NCBI GenBank assembly: GCA_003611875.1
Contig: RAYY01000008.1
Location: 62,001 to 126,000, forward strand
Length of the DNA: 64,000 bases
Source: a bacterium D16-56
GTDB lineage: Bacteria; Bacillota; Clostridia; Lachnospirales; Lachnospiraceae
Reading direction: 5' to 3'
Positions 37,192-46,695 of this stretch are shown piece by piece (the stretch's first letter is position 1; each line of letters starts with the position of its first letter). Both the position numbers and the translations under genes were made by a program. The notes beneath the pieces are model-generated. The model did not search any database, was not told the DNA's origin, and saw only the letters and a program-made list of their open reading frames with translations.

Positions 37192-38514
37192 CTATGGTTT
37201 TGATAAAATCTGCTGTTTTCTTTTTCTTTTAAAAGACCATACCGAAAAAATCAGCGGAAGCAGAATCAGGCCAGGCATACCATAACTTAACCCTTCACTC
37301 TTTATCAAAAAAATAAAGATCATTATTCCAAGGCAGGAAATCAACCCTTTGTACTTTATATCTAACCCCCGGTCCCCTTGCCTGATTGCATACATATACA
37401 TAAGATATTGTATTCCTGCCCCTACAATCCCATATTTCCAGATATGCTGAACATATGCCACATCGGAACCTCTGCCTGCTGCATTTATCGGAGGGAGTCC
37501 TGTTCCAAATAAAACCGAAAGAAAATCATCCGGCAAAAAAAGAAACTTATCAAATAATATGCCGAAATAGCTTGTATTTGCCCCTCTCCATGTCCTGTCA
37601 ATTGTTCTGTCAAAAAGAAGCATTCTTATGGATTCTATTCCTGATTTTATCCACTCTGATGTCAAAGATGTGGAATAACTGTTGATATATCTTAGTGCAA
37701 TAACACTTATAATAAATACACCTGTTCCCAGCTCTGCCAGTTTTATAAATTTCTTTAATGACAGTTGGTTTTTTATGTTCAGGAACAGAACCAAAAAGAA
37801 TCCCATAGTGATTAAAACCAGGCTGGTACGGGTATTCATAAACGCAGATAAGGAAATCATCCCAAAATATAAATAAAATATCCTTTTCCCTGCAATAGCT
37901 AAATATAACGCGATGATTGCCATCAAAGACATTGCACATCCAAATGTATCAAACAATGTTGATGCAAACCCATAACACCTAAGTCCATTTGAGTTGTATG
38001 TCAGCCTGGCAATATTCTCATATCTGACATTGGCCACCATAACCGCATTTAAAAAATTTCTGATTTTCGGTATAAAATAACTGAAGATTGATAATATTGA
38101 CTGCATCACACCACAATAAACATAGGCTTTCAGAAGGCCCTCAAAAGAATAAAATCCTCGCAAAGTAATATAGGCAATAAATACTGCTACAACCATAACA
38201 GCAATATACAATATAATTTCTCTACAGATATTGACTATAACCAATCTTCCTAGGGAACTTATTACAGAATTCACTGCTCCCACACCTGACACATAGATAA
38301 AATATAATAGCAAAATACCGATCATCTTATAAAAATCTGAACATAATATATTTTTTGATATAAATTTGTATTTTATCAGGCATAATAAACCTGATACTAC
38401 TACTGTTGTAATTGTAAAACTAAATCCGCGGATAAAAGGCGGGTTAAAAATAATTAAAAACAGGATAAACGCTAATATTAATTCATTGCTTTTATTATGC
38501 TTTTTTAATTTCAT
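37192..38514 (-). CDS. wzy: O-antigen polymerase-like protein (Wzy type)
   Basis: This 440-aa protein has about 11-12 hydrophobic segments. A periplasm-facing loop with RTWRGANTSYFGILFDKFLF (near residue 320) resembles the RxxxG-type loops of Wzy/WaaL proteins. These join lipid-linked repeat units outside the cell. The C-terminus is basic. Sequences of this class diverge strongly, so the call rests on topology and position beside glycosyltransferase genes. Very AT-rich codons, as in the rest of the locus. Confidence 0.75.
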   Translation of the reverse strand: MKLKKHNKSNELILAFILFLIIFNPPFIRGFSFTITTVVVSGLLCLIKYKFISKNILCSDFYKMIGILLLYFIYVSGVGAVNSVISSLGRLVIVNICREIILYIAVMVVAVFIAYITLRGFYSFEGLLKAYVYCGVMQSILSIFSYFIPKIRNFLNAVMVANVRYENIARLTYNSNGLRCYGFASTLFDTFGCAMSLMAIIALYLAIAGKRIFYLYFGMISLSAFMNTRTSLVLITMGFFLVLFLNIKNQLSLKKFIKLAELGTGVFIISVIALRYINSYSTSLTSEWIKSGIESIRMLLFDRTIDRTWRGANTSYFGILFDKFLFLPDDFLSVLFGTGLPPINAAGRGSDVAYVQHIWKYGIVGAGIQYLMYMYAIRQGDRGLDIKYKGLISCLGIMIFIFLIKSEGLSYGMPGLILLPLIFSVWSFKRKRKQQILSKP

Positions 38515-38548
38515 ATTTACATATTACCACCTTATAATATACATACTT

Positions 38549-39397
38549 TTACATGTTCTTTCCCTTAATAGATCCGTTGATACAAGCCAATATTTTTTGT
38601 ATTTTATTTTTCTCAAAAAACACTATACTAATAATATATTTATACCGGCTCACATAAAATTTTTTGTACGAATCTCCCCATTTTTTCCTTAGATATACCT
38701 CGTTACGAAACAAATAATAATACCGTTTCTTATCTTGATTTGGAATATGTATTATCTTGTTTCCTATCTTTTTCTTCTTTGTATTTCCTGGTTCCTGGTA
38801 TATATATGCATATCCGACACGGTACACTTTCCCGCCATTTTGTTTTAATCTATAACAAAAATCCTGGTCTACCTGACTGATAAAAAGACGTGTATCAAAC
38901 TTACCAATCAAATCAAATGTACTGCTTCTAAACATACTTCCGGATGTTATTACCCAGTTCACATACTCATTGCCAACAGGAAACATTTTCTCATCTGAAA
39001 ATATTCTTTCTCCAGTACTTTTGCTTCTATATATATATTTAATATTTGGTGCAACAATAACAGGTGTGTTAATCCTCTTTAAAGTTGTCAATAGAGCATG
39101 TATTGTATTTTTTTCGCAAACTGTATCCTGATCAAATGTCACAATCACATCCATTCCATCATTTATTGCCTTTTCGCATCCAATGTTTAGTGCATATGCG
39201 ATTCCGGTGTTTTTGTGCAATGCAATATATTCTATGTTTTTTATTTCTTTAACAAAAGAATTTTCTCTTTCCGAGTTATCTATACAATAAATTTTATCCA
39301 CTTCAGCAGCATAGGACCGGATGTTTACCAGGACTTCTTCTGTAGGATTATATAAAACTACAACGGCAGATACAAATTCTTGGTCTTCTATCTTCAT
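38549..39397 (-). CDS. glycosyltransferase family 2
   Basis: This 282-aa GT-A transferase opens with SAVVVLYNPTEEVL (nucleotide-binding start, near residue 10), then IALHKNTGIAYALNIGCE and the DxD-type VIVTFDQDTV near 90. This combination is common in rhamnosyltransferases, and the C-terminus is basic and hydrophobic (YRYIISIVFFEKN region), suggesting membrane contact. Donor and acceptor are unknown. Confidence 0.85.
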   Translation of the reverse strand: MKIEDQEFVSAVVVLYNPTEEVLVNIRSYAAEVDKIYCIDNSERENSFVKEIKNIEYIALHKNTGIAYALNIGCEKAINDGMDVIVTFDQDTVCEKNTIHALLTTLKRINTPVIVAPNIKYIYRSKSTGERIFSDEKMFPVGNEYVNWVITSGSMFRSSTFDLIGKFDTRLFISQVDQDFCYRLKQNGGKVYRVGYAYIYQEPGNTKKKKIGNKIIHIPNQDKKRYYYLFRNEVYLRKKWGDSYKKFYVSRYKYIISIVFFEKNKIQKILACINGSIKGKNM

Positions 39398-39413
39398 ACT
39401 TTATACCCTGTTT

Positions 39414-40619
39414 TTATGATTGAATACTTTGCAGTTCCTGATAAAGATTAATATAATCTTTTACCATTCTTGTATGTGAAATCATTTTATAAACTTCTCT
39501 TTTTAATATAAGTTTTTTCCCTTTATATTTTCTTGCAATATTTATGACAGATTGATAATCACCCTTTTTTACCACTTCACCCGCACCTGTTATCTCTATA
39601 ATTTCAGAACTCCCACCTGTTCTATATGTGACAACAGGAGTTCCACAAGCTATTGCTTCTATATTTACCGTCGGATAGTTATCTTCGTGTGTAGGATTAA
39701 AAAAAATAGAGGCAATTGAATATAATAATGCCAATTCTTCTACATTCTCAGTTCTTGTAATTCCATAAATATTAAGCGGTAGTCTCGCTTTTTGCCTTTT
39801 ATTTACCCCAACAACTACAATCTGAAATTCATCATTTACTATCTTTGACAACTCAATAAAATCATCCAACCCTTTTCTGTTTGTCCATTGTCCTGCAATA
39901 CCTAAAATAATAATTTTAGAAATATCAAATTTGAATTTTTTTGCATTGAATTTTTTATTAGAAAAACTACTTATATCAATACCATTCCTTATAATCTTAA
40001 CCGGGTATTTTTGAAGAAAGGAATAAGGGATAAGTTCAGCAAGCCAGTTACTTGGTGTCACAATAACTTCTCTTGAAACACTGGTAAAAATCCTTTTTTT
40101 CTCATCATAATTCTTTTTGGAATTATCAAATATCCAACTAGCAGGATAAGAATGCTTTTCATGACAATTATGGCATTTTGTCATCCATTTTTCGCAGCTT
40201 GCATAAATAAAATAACAACAATGACCGGTAAAATCCCAACAGGAATGGAGAGTATTAACAAGGATATAATTATTCTTATTAATACATCTATAAAGTACTC
40301 GAACGTCTATGTAATATCCATAATTCCCATGAAATTGTATGATATCTGGTGAAAATTTTTCTATTTTTTCAACAATTTTTCTTGTATAAAAACTTGAGCA
40401 AAAACCGTCTCTATCAAAAATCCGGGCATTCAACGCATTTAAATATCTTCTTATATTTCCACATATAATTAAATCTTTTTCTGGTATTAATGTATTGCCT
40501 GCTTTTCCGCAAACCACAATACATTTATAACCGGATTCTATCAGGCCTTTATATAATTGATCTACAATTCTTCCAACTGCACCTGTTCCGACAACCGGAG
40601 TAATCTGAACAATCCTCAT
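39414..40619 (-). CDS. glycosyltransferase family 4-like
   Basis: This 401-aa GT-B enzyme has VGTGAVGRIVDQLYKGL in its N-terminal Rossmann domain and the acceptor-side ILGIAGQWTNRKGLDDFIEL near 230. The late NPTHEDNYPTVNIEAIACG plus TPVVTYRTGG holds the catalytic Glu pattern of GT4. CCYFIYASCEKW and CHNCHEKH in the middle are typical of a subgroup of capsule transferases. Its ATG overlaps the acetyltransferase stop (ATGA-type overlap), so translation is coupled. Confidence 0.88.
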   Translation of the reverse strand: MRIVQITPVVGTGAVGRIVDQLYKGLIESGYKCIVVCGKAGNTLIPEKDLIICGNIRRYLNALNARIFDRDGFCSSFYTRKIVEKIEKFSPDIIQFHGNYGYYIDVRVLYRCINKNNYILVNTLHSCWDFTGHCCYFIYASCEKWMTKCHNCHEKHSYPASWIFDNSKKNYDEKKRIFTSVSREVIVTPSNWLAELIPYSFLQKYPVKIIRNGIDISSFSNKKFNAKKFKFDISKIIILGIAGQWTNRKGLDDFIELSKIVNDEFQIVVVGVNKRQKARLPLNIYGITRTENVEELALLYSIASIFFNPTHEDNYPTVNIEAIACGTPVVTYRTGGSSEIIEITGAGEVVKKGDYQSVINIARKYKGKKLILKREVYKMISHTRMVKDYINLYQELQSIQS

Positions 40620-41221
40620 AAATTTAAACTGCCTTCCTTATTAGTTCCTGATATCCACTTCTTGTTTTCATCTTCATAATATTTAATAACTTTTGCTGGT
40701 GTACCGACCGCAATACTCATAGATGGAATAATAGAATTCACCACACTATTTGCCCCAATAACACACCCATCTCCAATATCAGCCCCTGCAAGAACCACCA
40801 CATTCTCACCCATCCATACATTATTCCCTATTCTTGTAGCTTTTGTTACCAGTTTTCTTCTCTTGGGCGGCTCATTTGGATCACTTTGCTCATTTCCTTT
40901 GTAACTGCCATGATTCGTATCACTGATAAAACATTTAGAAGCAATCAGAACATTGTCTCCAATCTCCACCCTATCATATGCGACTATATGGGTCATATCT
41001 CCAAACTCACAGTCACTGCCAATAAAAAGAGTCTTTTTATCCCCTTTTAAATCGAAACGGCAGAAACGTCCCATAGTCAGGTTTCTCCCACCGGATATGG
41101 ACTTTTCTCCTCTTATATATACCGGACGACGAATAATTCTGGCCTGATGTATTGTGAGTTTTGTCATTATCAATGAATATACTATTTTAACCAGTTCTGA
41201 AAATGAGTATCTATTATTCAT
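40616..41221 (-). CDS. acyltransferase, left-handed beta-helix type
   Basis: This 201-aa protein is a hexapeptide-repeat O-acetyltransferase of the WcaF/maltose-acetyltransferase kind. Repeats include FIGSDCEFGDMTHI, IGDNVLIASKCFISD and IGDGCVIGANSVV; the catalytic His is probably in DTNHGSY. It would acetylate a sugar hydroxyl of the repeat unit. Ribosome site GAGGGTGG precedes its ATG, which overlaps a possible 27-codon frame upstream. Confidence 0.85.
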   Translation of the reverse strand: MNNRYSFSELVKIVYSLIMTKLTIHQARIIRRPVYIRGEKSISGGRNLTMGRFCRFDLKGDKKTLFIGSDCEFGDMTHIVAYDRVEIGDNVLIASKCFISDTNHGSYKGNEQSDPNEPPKRRKLVTKATRIGNNVWMGENVVVLAGADIGDGCVIGANSVVNSIIPSMSIAVGTPAKVIKYYEDENKKWISGTNKEGSLNL

Positions 41222-41297
41222 TCTTCCACCCTCTTAAATCATCTATTAGCTGTTGTATATGTAATACTGCGCCTTCTGAATTTCTTTTAAAAGCCAT
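41214..41297 (-). other. possible 27-codon ORF or gene remnant
   Basis: A short frame, MAFKRNSEGAVLHIQQLIDD then LRGWKNE, ends inside the start of the acetyltransferase gene (overlapping TAA and ATG). A purine-rich GAAGGTGA lies ahead of it. It could be a translation-coupling peptide or the leftover end of a deleted gene. I do not recognise it. Confidence 0.25.
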
Positions 41298-41340
41298 AAA
41301 CTCACCTTCTTCTACTGTTGCTCCACCATTACCAATCCTC

Positions 41341-42177
41341 TCACAATTGCCTTCCTTTTTCCACCATCCGCAGCTTAAAATCATTCCCCCAAATAGCCTT
41401 CGAATCATATGGACGGTCTGGAAAGGCTCCATAATTTAATTTAATATGAAAATCGTTTTCCTCAATAAACCGCTCCACCCTGTCCGCCAGCTTCTCCGGC
41501 CGGCCTGCACATATATTAATGATCCCATCAATCTCTTTCTGCTCTGCGCAATCTGCTGCATATTTGCAGAAAACATCATAGTCCAGGAAATCAAACTGGT
41601 TTAGCCCCATTGTAAAAGGGAACTCCTTATCTCCTCTGCGGCCAGCCTGCACAATCTTCGAAAAAATGGAATATCCATCTTCTGTATTTCCTACGATATA
41701 AAACCCCCTCAGCCATTGGAACACACAATTCTTTTCTTTACATTTCAGCTCCACCAGCCGTCTCAATGCATTTTTGCTTATTCCATACAGGCTTTGAGGA
41801 TTGCACGGCGTTGATTCGTTGATGCTGCCTTCAAAAAAACCCACTTCATGCATGGATCCCATTACTACAACATGCCGGACTCCTAAGTCTATCATCCTGT
41901 TTATAAACGCATTATGCCTGGGAAGGTCATTAATGTGGTTTGGCGAGTTGTGTACAAATCCGTCCCTCCAGGCCATGTGGAAAAGCACATCTGGCTCACC
42001 AAAATAATGATAGGGATCTTTAATATGAAATAGATCCGCTGTTTTTATAGTTGCCCTTGTGTCGATAAGGTTATCTTTATAGTCTGTAGCCACAACTTCT
42101 ATTCCATCATCAAGAAGCTGTTTCACTACTCCTTTCCCAAGATATCCATTCGCTCCGGTTAGTAAAATTTTCAACAT
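41341..42177 (-). CDS. NAD-dependent epimerase/dehydratase
   Basis: This 278-aa short-chain dehydrogenase-type enzyme has the GxxGxxG motif in LLTGANGYLGKGV and the catalytic YxxxK in SLYGISKNAL near residue 140. It would epimerise or dehydrate a nucleotide sugar for the repeat unit. The protein is somewhat shorter than GalE-type enzymes. AAAGGGG lies before its ATG. Confidence 0.85.
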   Translation of the reverse strand: MLKILLTGANGYLGKGVVKQLLDDGIEVVATDYKDNLIDTRATIKTADLFHIKDPYHYFGEPDVLFHMAWRDGFVHNSPNHINDLPRHNAFINRMIDLGVRHVVVMGSMHEVGFFEGSINESTPCNPQSLYGISKNALRRLVELKCKEKNCVFQWLRGFYIVGNTEDGYSIFSKIVQAGRRGDKEFPFTMGLNQFDFLDYDVFCKYAADCAEQKEIDGIINICAGRPEKLADRVERFIEENDFHIKLNYGAFPDRPYDSKAIWGNDFKLRMVEKGRQL

Positions 42178-42262
42178 AGCCCCTTTCTGTTTTCAAACCA
42201 ATGTGTTTCCACCAATCTATTAAAAGCTTTCTCCGTGAACATTCCAAAACAAAACTGCCTGC

Positions 42263-43285
42263 TTATTTTAAAACTTCTAAAATCCAGTTCTCCAATGAGT
42301 ATTTACCGTACAGCTTTTCGTTCAGTTTCTCATACGGCGCTTTAAAAAAATCCATATCCATCACCGGATTTGCACGGTCAAGGATAAAAATATTGTTCTT
42401 ATTATAAAAATCATAATTTTGTATATCTTTATTAGTAGTAATGAGCTTTCTTTGTAATCCCAGGATCTCAATACTTCTCATGGTAAGCCCGTGCTGCCCT
42501 GCATTTTCCACATCAATGACACATTTGGAATCTGCATAAATTTTATACAGCTTCTCAAAAGGCATCCTCTCAAACCGTACATCGGACCACTTCACACCCT
42601 TGAAATATTTATTGAATAATTTGTCCCGCAGAAACACAAGCGGATGCGGCGAAAAAAAATAAGAAAAGCAATTTAACCCTTCTTTTTCACATTGTTTCAT
42701 CATATTTTTAATTATACTTATCCTGTCATCATGTCCTGTGCCTACGAAACTCAAATCGTAGGTGAACGATTCCCGGCCGGAGCCAGTCACAAAATCCGCC
42801 GGACTTTCCGGTAAATAATCCTCATAATAATAAAGAGGCAGAAATGAAATTTCATCTTTATGAGCCTCATAATCGATGCGGTCAAAAGTATATACTTTGT
42901 CATAATAAGGCCATTTTCTTTCGATTCCTTTCGTATTTAGTTTATGAAGCCCATCCCACATATAAAGAATAAGCCTACTGTTAGGATAATATTTCTTTAG
43001 TAATTTCAAGGTATCTACCGGCGTATATTCACCGCGAATAGAAAGGATGTAATCATAATCTCTGCCTTTCAGCAATTCCAGCTTTCTTTTATAATAATTA
43101 TGGATAACCTTCTGGTAAAAACCGGCTTTATACCGTCCCAGCGTTTTACAAATAAAACCTTCATTTGGCTTATCATTAATCAGGTCTGCCTCTGCCCCAA
43201 GTTCCCGCATTTTTGCTAATATCCCATCCCGGTATCCAGGTAAGGAAATTAAAAGGACACGTTTGCCTTTCAGGTCATATGCCAT
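42263..43285 (-). CDS. CgeB-like glycosyltransferase or capsule protein
   Basis: A protein of about 340 aa. The N-terminal half resembles a Rossmann domain (KRVLLISLPGYRDGILAKM), and LILYMWDGLHKLNTKG plus DKVYTFDRIDYEAH in the middle are typical of capsule proteins annotated as glycosyltransferase-like or CgeB/DUF3880-related. The C-terminal half has CVIDVENAGQHGLTMRSIE, a GT-B sugar-donor pattern. ATGs at 43288 and 43285 are both possible after GAGGAG; the second has better spacing. Confidence 0.65.
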   Translation of the reverse strand: MAYDLKGKRVLLISLPGYRDGILAKMRELGAEADLINDKPNEGFICKTLGRYKAGFYQKVIHNYYKRKLELLKGRDYDYILSIRGEYTPVDTLKLLKKYYPNSRLILYMWDGLHKLNTKGIERKWPYYDKVYTFDRIDYEAHKDEISFLPLYYYEDYLPESPADFVTGSGRESFTYDLSFVGTGHDDRISIIKNMMKQCEKEGLNCFSYFFSPHPLVFLRDKLFNKYFKGVKWSDVRFERMPFEKLYKIYADSKCVIDVENAGQHGLTMRSIEILGLQRKLITTNKDIQNYDFYNKNNIFILDRANPVMDMDFFKAPYEKLNEKLYGKYSLENWILEVLK

Positions 43286-43309
43286 CATAGTCTCCTCTTT
43301 CAGAATCAT

Positions 43310-44692
43310 TCATTGTGTTTTCCCTGGTTTATCCCCATCCGCAACAGCCGCCGCATCCTCCGCCCCGAACCCTTCCGTACTTTCCTTCATAAAAAGAATT
43401 TTCACTGTCTTAAAAATGATCTGGATATCCAGCAGCAAAGAATAGTTCTGAACATACATCAGATCCAATTTGAGCTTGTCATAGGCCGTGGTGTTGTACT
43501 TTCCATATACTTGGGCATATCCGGTCAGACCGCCTTTTACCTTCATCCGGTATCCGAACTCCGGGATCTTCCTTGTATATATTTCCACATGCTCCACCCT
43601 TTCCGGCCTGGGTCCCACAATGCTCATATCACCTTTCAGGATGTTGAATATCTGCGGGAGCTCGTCGATCCTTGCAGCACGGATTATCCTCCCCACAGGG
43701 GTAATTCTGGGATCCTGGTCCGCCGCAGGCACAGAGTGCCCCTCCTTCTCCGCATCTACGATCATGCTGCGGAACTTGCAGATCCGGAATATCTTTCCGT
43801 TTTTTGTACAGCGCTCCTGGAAATAAAAAACAGGCCCGCCGTCATACAGCTTTATGGCAGCTCCCGTGACGATAAAAACCGGAAACAATAAAATAAGCGC
43901 TGCCAGGGACAACGCAAGATCCACCCCCCGCTTGATAATCTGCTGGTCAAAAGAAAGCCCATGGTTCCTTGACAGCAAAAGGGGCGTGTCAAACAAATGA
44001 AGGCTCTCTGCACTGCGTATTAAGATGTCAGATATCTTGGGGGTGGAATAAGTCCGGATTGATTTCTCATAACAATATTTCAGGATCACGTTTCTCATAT
44101 AGGAGGGGATATCACAGATTACGACTCCTTCATATCCCTTGATTTTATCCTTGATCAATTCGATCCCTGATGAAATATGTATGGTCTCACCTACCACAAA
44201 CCGATCATTCCTGGTATCGATCTTCCCCATCAAGCCAGTCACCGGATGTTCTCCGTAAACTAATAATACGCTTCGCGGCGGGTAAAGAATACGGTAAAGC
44301 CTGGTAGATAGAAAACTCCAAATACAGATCACAAAAAGTTCTGCACAAGACATGACCAGGAGCGGAAAAATGTTTTGAAAACATCTGGTCAGCAAAGTGA
44401 TCTGGAGATAGGCCATGGCATTGGCACAGACCGCCGCAAGAAACTGGGAGTAAATCATATTTCCCGTTCTCAGATATCCGACCTTCAAACCTCCATAAAG
44501 CTTATTAAACAACACAAGGAAAATTCCATATACTGATGTCATTAGCCAATGCCCGGTACGGTTATAAGGGTTCTCCATCTTCTGGTTATAAAAATGCAGC
44601 CAGATATACCAGAAGGCGGCCATCTCCAAAGTAAGCACAATGACACTAAAGCAAAATTTTACAATCCGTTTATATTGTTCATAGTTCCTCAT
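43310..44692 (-). CDS. undecaprenyl-phosphate sugar phosphotransferase
   Basis: This 460-aa membrane protein starts the repeat unit by transferring a sugar-1-phosphate onto undecaprenyl phosphate. About five N-terminal helices (residues 12-130) are followed by a Rossmann-like segment. The conserved catalytic part follows: FYFQERCTKNGKIFRICKFR, IDELPQIFNILKGDMSIVG and GPRPE. It is a WbaP/CpsE-type polyprenyl phosphoglycosyltransferase. It is the first biosynthetic gene after the two antiterminators. Confidence 0.93.
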   Translation of the reverse strand: MRNYEQYKRIVKFCFSVIVLTLEMAAFWYIWLHFYNQKMENPYNRTGHWLMTSVYGIFLVLFNKLYGGLKVGYLRTGNMIYSQFLAAVCANAMAYLQITLLTRCFQNIFPLLVMSCAELFVICIWSFLSTRLYRILYPPRSVLLVYGEHPVTGLMGKIDTRNDRFVVGETIHISSGIELIKDKIKGYEGVVICDIPSYMRNVILKYCYEKSIRTYSTPKISDILIRSAESLHLFDTPLLLSRNHGLSFDQQIIKRGVDLALSLAALILLFPVFIVTGAAIKLYDGGPVFYFQERCTKNGKIFRICKFRSMIVDAEKEGHSVPAADQDPRITPVGRIIRAARIDELPQIFNILKGDMSIVGPRPERVEHVEIYTRKIPEFGYRMKVKGGLTGYAQVYGKYNTTAYDKLKLDLMYVQNYSLLLDIQIIFKTVKILFMKESTEGFGAEDAAAVADGDKPGKTQ

Positions 44693-44779
44693 TAAAAAAC
44701 GACTCCTTCAGACTCCATACCAAAAGATCTATCAGACGTTTTCACCGAAATCTCCCTGCCTCCATACAAAAATTTCTTG

Positions 44780-45382
44780 TCAGTATCCTCCTTCAATATG
44801 ATCCCTAATAAAATCGCCTGCTCCTCTCTCTACAGAAACCTCCATATTCTCATACAAAAGCTTCCGCTGGGCATCCTCCTTCAGTATAATTCCCAACACA
44901 ATCGCCCGCTCCTCTCCCCACAATCTGTGGCGGATCATAGCATATCTCTTTTTAAACTGATATTTTTCAATCTGTCCCCTGCAAATTTGCAAAGGCTCCG
45001 TAATCCTGCATACCTTTCCCTGTTCGTCCTTCTGGACGTAGGAAAGTCTGACCGTATGATCCTTCCCGGATATTTTTCCCAAAAATTCTCCGTCCTCTCT
45101 CATCATAGGCAGGATTGTAAGGCTTCCGGTGGCAACAAGCTTTGCAATAGCTGGAACCTGCTCAAAACGATTAATAGAAGATCCTTTATCTTCACAGGTA
45201 AGAAATACACTTCCCGGAAATAGAATTTCTACATGTACAACACTTCTCTGTTGTTTTCTCCATATCCGCTCCTGATAAATCACGAAGCATTCATCATACA
45301 CAGAAGGTGGAACCGTTCTGCGTATTTCATCTACCAGATCCTTTTCCTTCCCCTCCCATGTTTTTAACAAATACCACAGCAT
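44780..45382 (-). CDS. loaP: NusG-like antiterminator, LoaP type (second copy)
   Basis: A 200-aa protein of the NusG/RfaH superfamily. The N-terminal NGN domain opens MLWYLLKTWEGKEKDLVDEI, and the C-terminal KOW part has VVHVEILFPGSVFLTCED followed by an extended tail. Locus-specific members (UpxY, LoaP) bind RNA polymerase at capsule operons and prevent early termination. It is a paralogue of the 180-aa protein upstream: they share a start (MLWY), an ECFVIYQE or DCFVIYQE motif and length. The later part holds FKKRYAMIRHRLWGEERAIV. Confidence 0.85.
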   Translation of the reverse strand: MLWYLLKTWEGKEKDLVDEIRRTVPPSVYDECFVIYQERIWRKQQRSVVHVEILFPGSVFLTCEDKGSSINRFEQVPAIAKLVATGSLTILPMMREDGEFLGKISGKDHTVRLSYVQKDEQGKVCRITEPLQICRGQIEKYQFKKRYAMIRHRLWGEERAIVLGIILKEDAQRKLLYENMEVSVERGAGDFIRDHIEGGY

Positions 45383-45457
45383 TCAATATCCCCTCCCAGC
45401 ATTTGACATTACGAAGCATTCTTCACACAAGTTTGAAAACACAGTTCTGTGTATCAG
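45383..45457 (-). pseudogene. remnant of a third LoaP-like N-terminus
   Basis: In one frame the intergenic stretch reads LIHRTVFSNLCEECFVMSNA, against IRRTVPPSVYDECFVIYQE and LIHKMVPKELYEDCFVIYQE of the two intact genes. The frame then meets a stop that abuts the next ATG. The nucleotide match to the same stretch of the genes is also visible. It is a decayed duplicate or recombination scar between the paralogues. Confidence 0.6.
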
Positions 45458-45569
45458 GCATACCAAGAACACGAAGCTGCCGGAACAAACAGACTGCAAC
45501 AGGCATTGCATTCAAAAAATCTGTAAATTAGATTTCCCAATCCAAACCACAATAAACAGTTTGAATATG

Positions 45570-46112
45570 TCAACAATAAAGCGCAGCAATTCCCTGATCC
45601 AAATCCTCCTTCAAAACAATCCCAAGCAGTATGGTCTTCTCCTTCCCCAAAAGCTTCAGCCGCACCAGCACATGCCGTTTTCCATACCGGCATGCTACAA
45701 TCTGCGATACACAAGCCTTCAATGGCCCTGACACCTGCAGAATATTCCCCTTTCCGTCTGTCAGCAAATAGGAAAGTACAATCACATGGTTCTCATCCAT
45801 GATCTTTTGTAAAAAGTCCGCTTCCTCCTTCTCCACAAAAAGAAAAAAACACTCGTCATCGATCATCAGTTTCGCCATGGCCGGAACCTTTTTCAGACAA
45901 AAAAATAAAGCCTCCGGCTGATTCGAAGTAATGAAAACATATCCGGGAAACGCCCGCTTCACATGGACAAAATTCTTCTGCCGTCTTCTCCATAGCTGTT
46001 CCTGATAAATCACAAAACAATCTTCATACAATTCCTTAGGAACCATTTTGTGTATCAGCTCTGTCAGCTTTCCTTCCTCCCCGGTTCGTGTCTGCAGTAC
46101 ATACCACAACAT
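45570..46112 (-). CDS. loaP: NusG-like antiterminator, LoaP type (first copy)
   Basis: A 180-aa protein of the NusG family: NGN domain MLWYVLQTRTGEEGKLTELI then YEDCFVIYQEQLWR, and a KOW region with HVKRAFPGYVFITSNQPE. It is the promoter-proximal gene of the polysaccharide operon. It probably loads on polymerase using an RNA signal in the leader upstream (46113-46470). Good AGGAGG-like ribosome site (AAGGAGGAAGCAT). It differs from the second copy in most positions. Confidence 0.85.
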   Translation of the reverse strand: MLWYVLQTRTGEEGKLTELIHKMVPKELYEDCFVIYQEQLWRRRQKNFVHVKRAFPGYVFITSNQPEALFFCLKKVPAMAKLMIDDECFFLFVEKEEADFLQKIMDENHVIVLSYLLTDGKGNILQVSGPLKACVSQIVACRYGKRHVLVRLKLLGKEKTILLGIVLKEDLDQGIAALYC

Positions 46113-46470
46113 ATGCTTCCTCCTTGGTTTCTCCAGCCTCCCGACTGCAGCCGTTTACACTGCCTAAATCCATGAATTTGATAACTGTCTCGTCAAAAAC
46201 CATTCAATAAAAGAGCAGGCTTCGCCATATCCCGGTCATAATATCAAATAACCCAGATCCTTCCGTCAGCGCCGCATGCCATGAATGTGCTGCAGCCAAT
46301 ATTACCCCTTTCAAAGAAATGCAGTCTCCAGGCTCACAATTTCCTTTCCAGGTTTTGTAGAAAATATTCAGCCGCATGATTTCCCCGATTATCCTTAAAC
46401 TCGCTTATCATTAAACTCAATTATCATCAAAATAAAAGAAAATCACATGGCATCTAACATCAGATTCTCC
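46113..46470 (-). promoter_or_regulatory. leader of the polysaccharide operon
   Basis: This stretch of about 360 nt lies between the invertible segment and the first antiterminator gene. It has no clear protein gene. A 57-codon frame (46204-46377, MRLNIFYKTWKGNCEPG) has a weak GGGGA ribosome site; its start faintly recalls LoaP. The region is likely the 5' untranslated part where a locus antiterminator acts, but I see no definite hairpin or terminator in it. Confidence 0.45.
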
Positions 46471-46507
46471 AGTGCAACATAATGTAGAATTGTGTTGCAC
46501 TCAGATC
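46471..46507 (+). repeat. left inverted repeat of the invertible segment
   Basis: Starts AGTGCAACATAATGTAGA and ends GCACTCAGATC. It is the reverse complement of 46733-46769 at 36 of 37 positions. Internally it is a dyad: GTGCAACA and TGTTGCAC arms around an asymmetric GTAGA core, the usual shape of a site-specific recombinase site. Confidence 0.9.
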
Positions 46508-46510
46508 TGC

Positions 46511-46540
46511 TTGCAATATCAAGAAAAACGTTGGTAATAT
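46511..46540 (+). promoter_or_regulatory. second promoter-like pair in the segment
   Basis: TTGCAA (46511-46516), 18 nt, TAATAT (46535-46540), same orientation as the stronger pair. It could be a weaker second start or a chance match in AT-rich sequence. Confidence 0.35.
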
Positions 46541-46695
46541 AAGGATTTTACTACTTTAGACACTTAAGAACTTCAGATAAAAAACACGAAAAACACCGCA
46601 CAAAAATACACTCCAATACTTGTCAAATAAATGGTTTCTTAAGAAATTCCGCCCTGTTTTTCCATAAAATCTTAACCTTTTCTGTCGAAAAAACC

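Noticed and set aside
45454-45714. 86-codon frame overlapping the end of the first LoaP gene
   Set aside because: Cys-rich frame-shadow of the real gene, with no ribosome site.
46204-46377. 57-codon frame in the capsule leader, faintly LoaP-like at its start
   Set aside because: Weak ribosome site and similarity limited to about eight residues; mentioned only in the leader entry.
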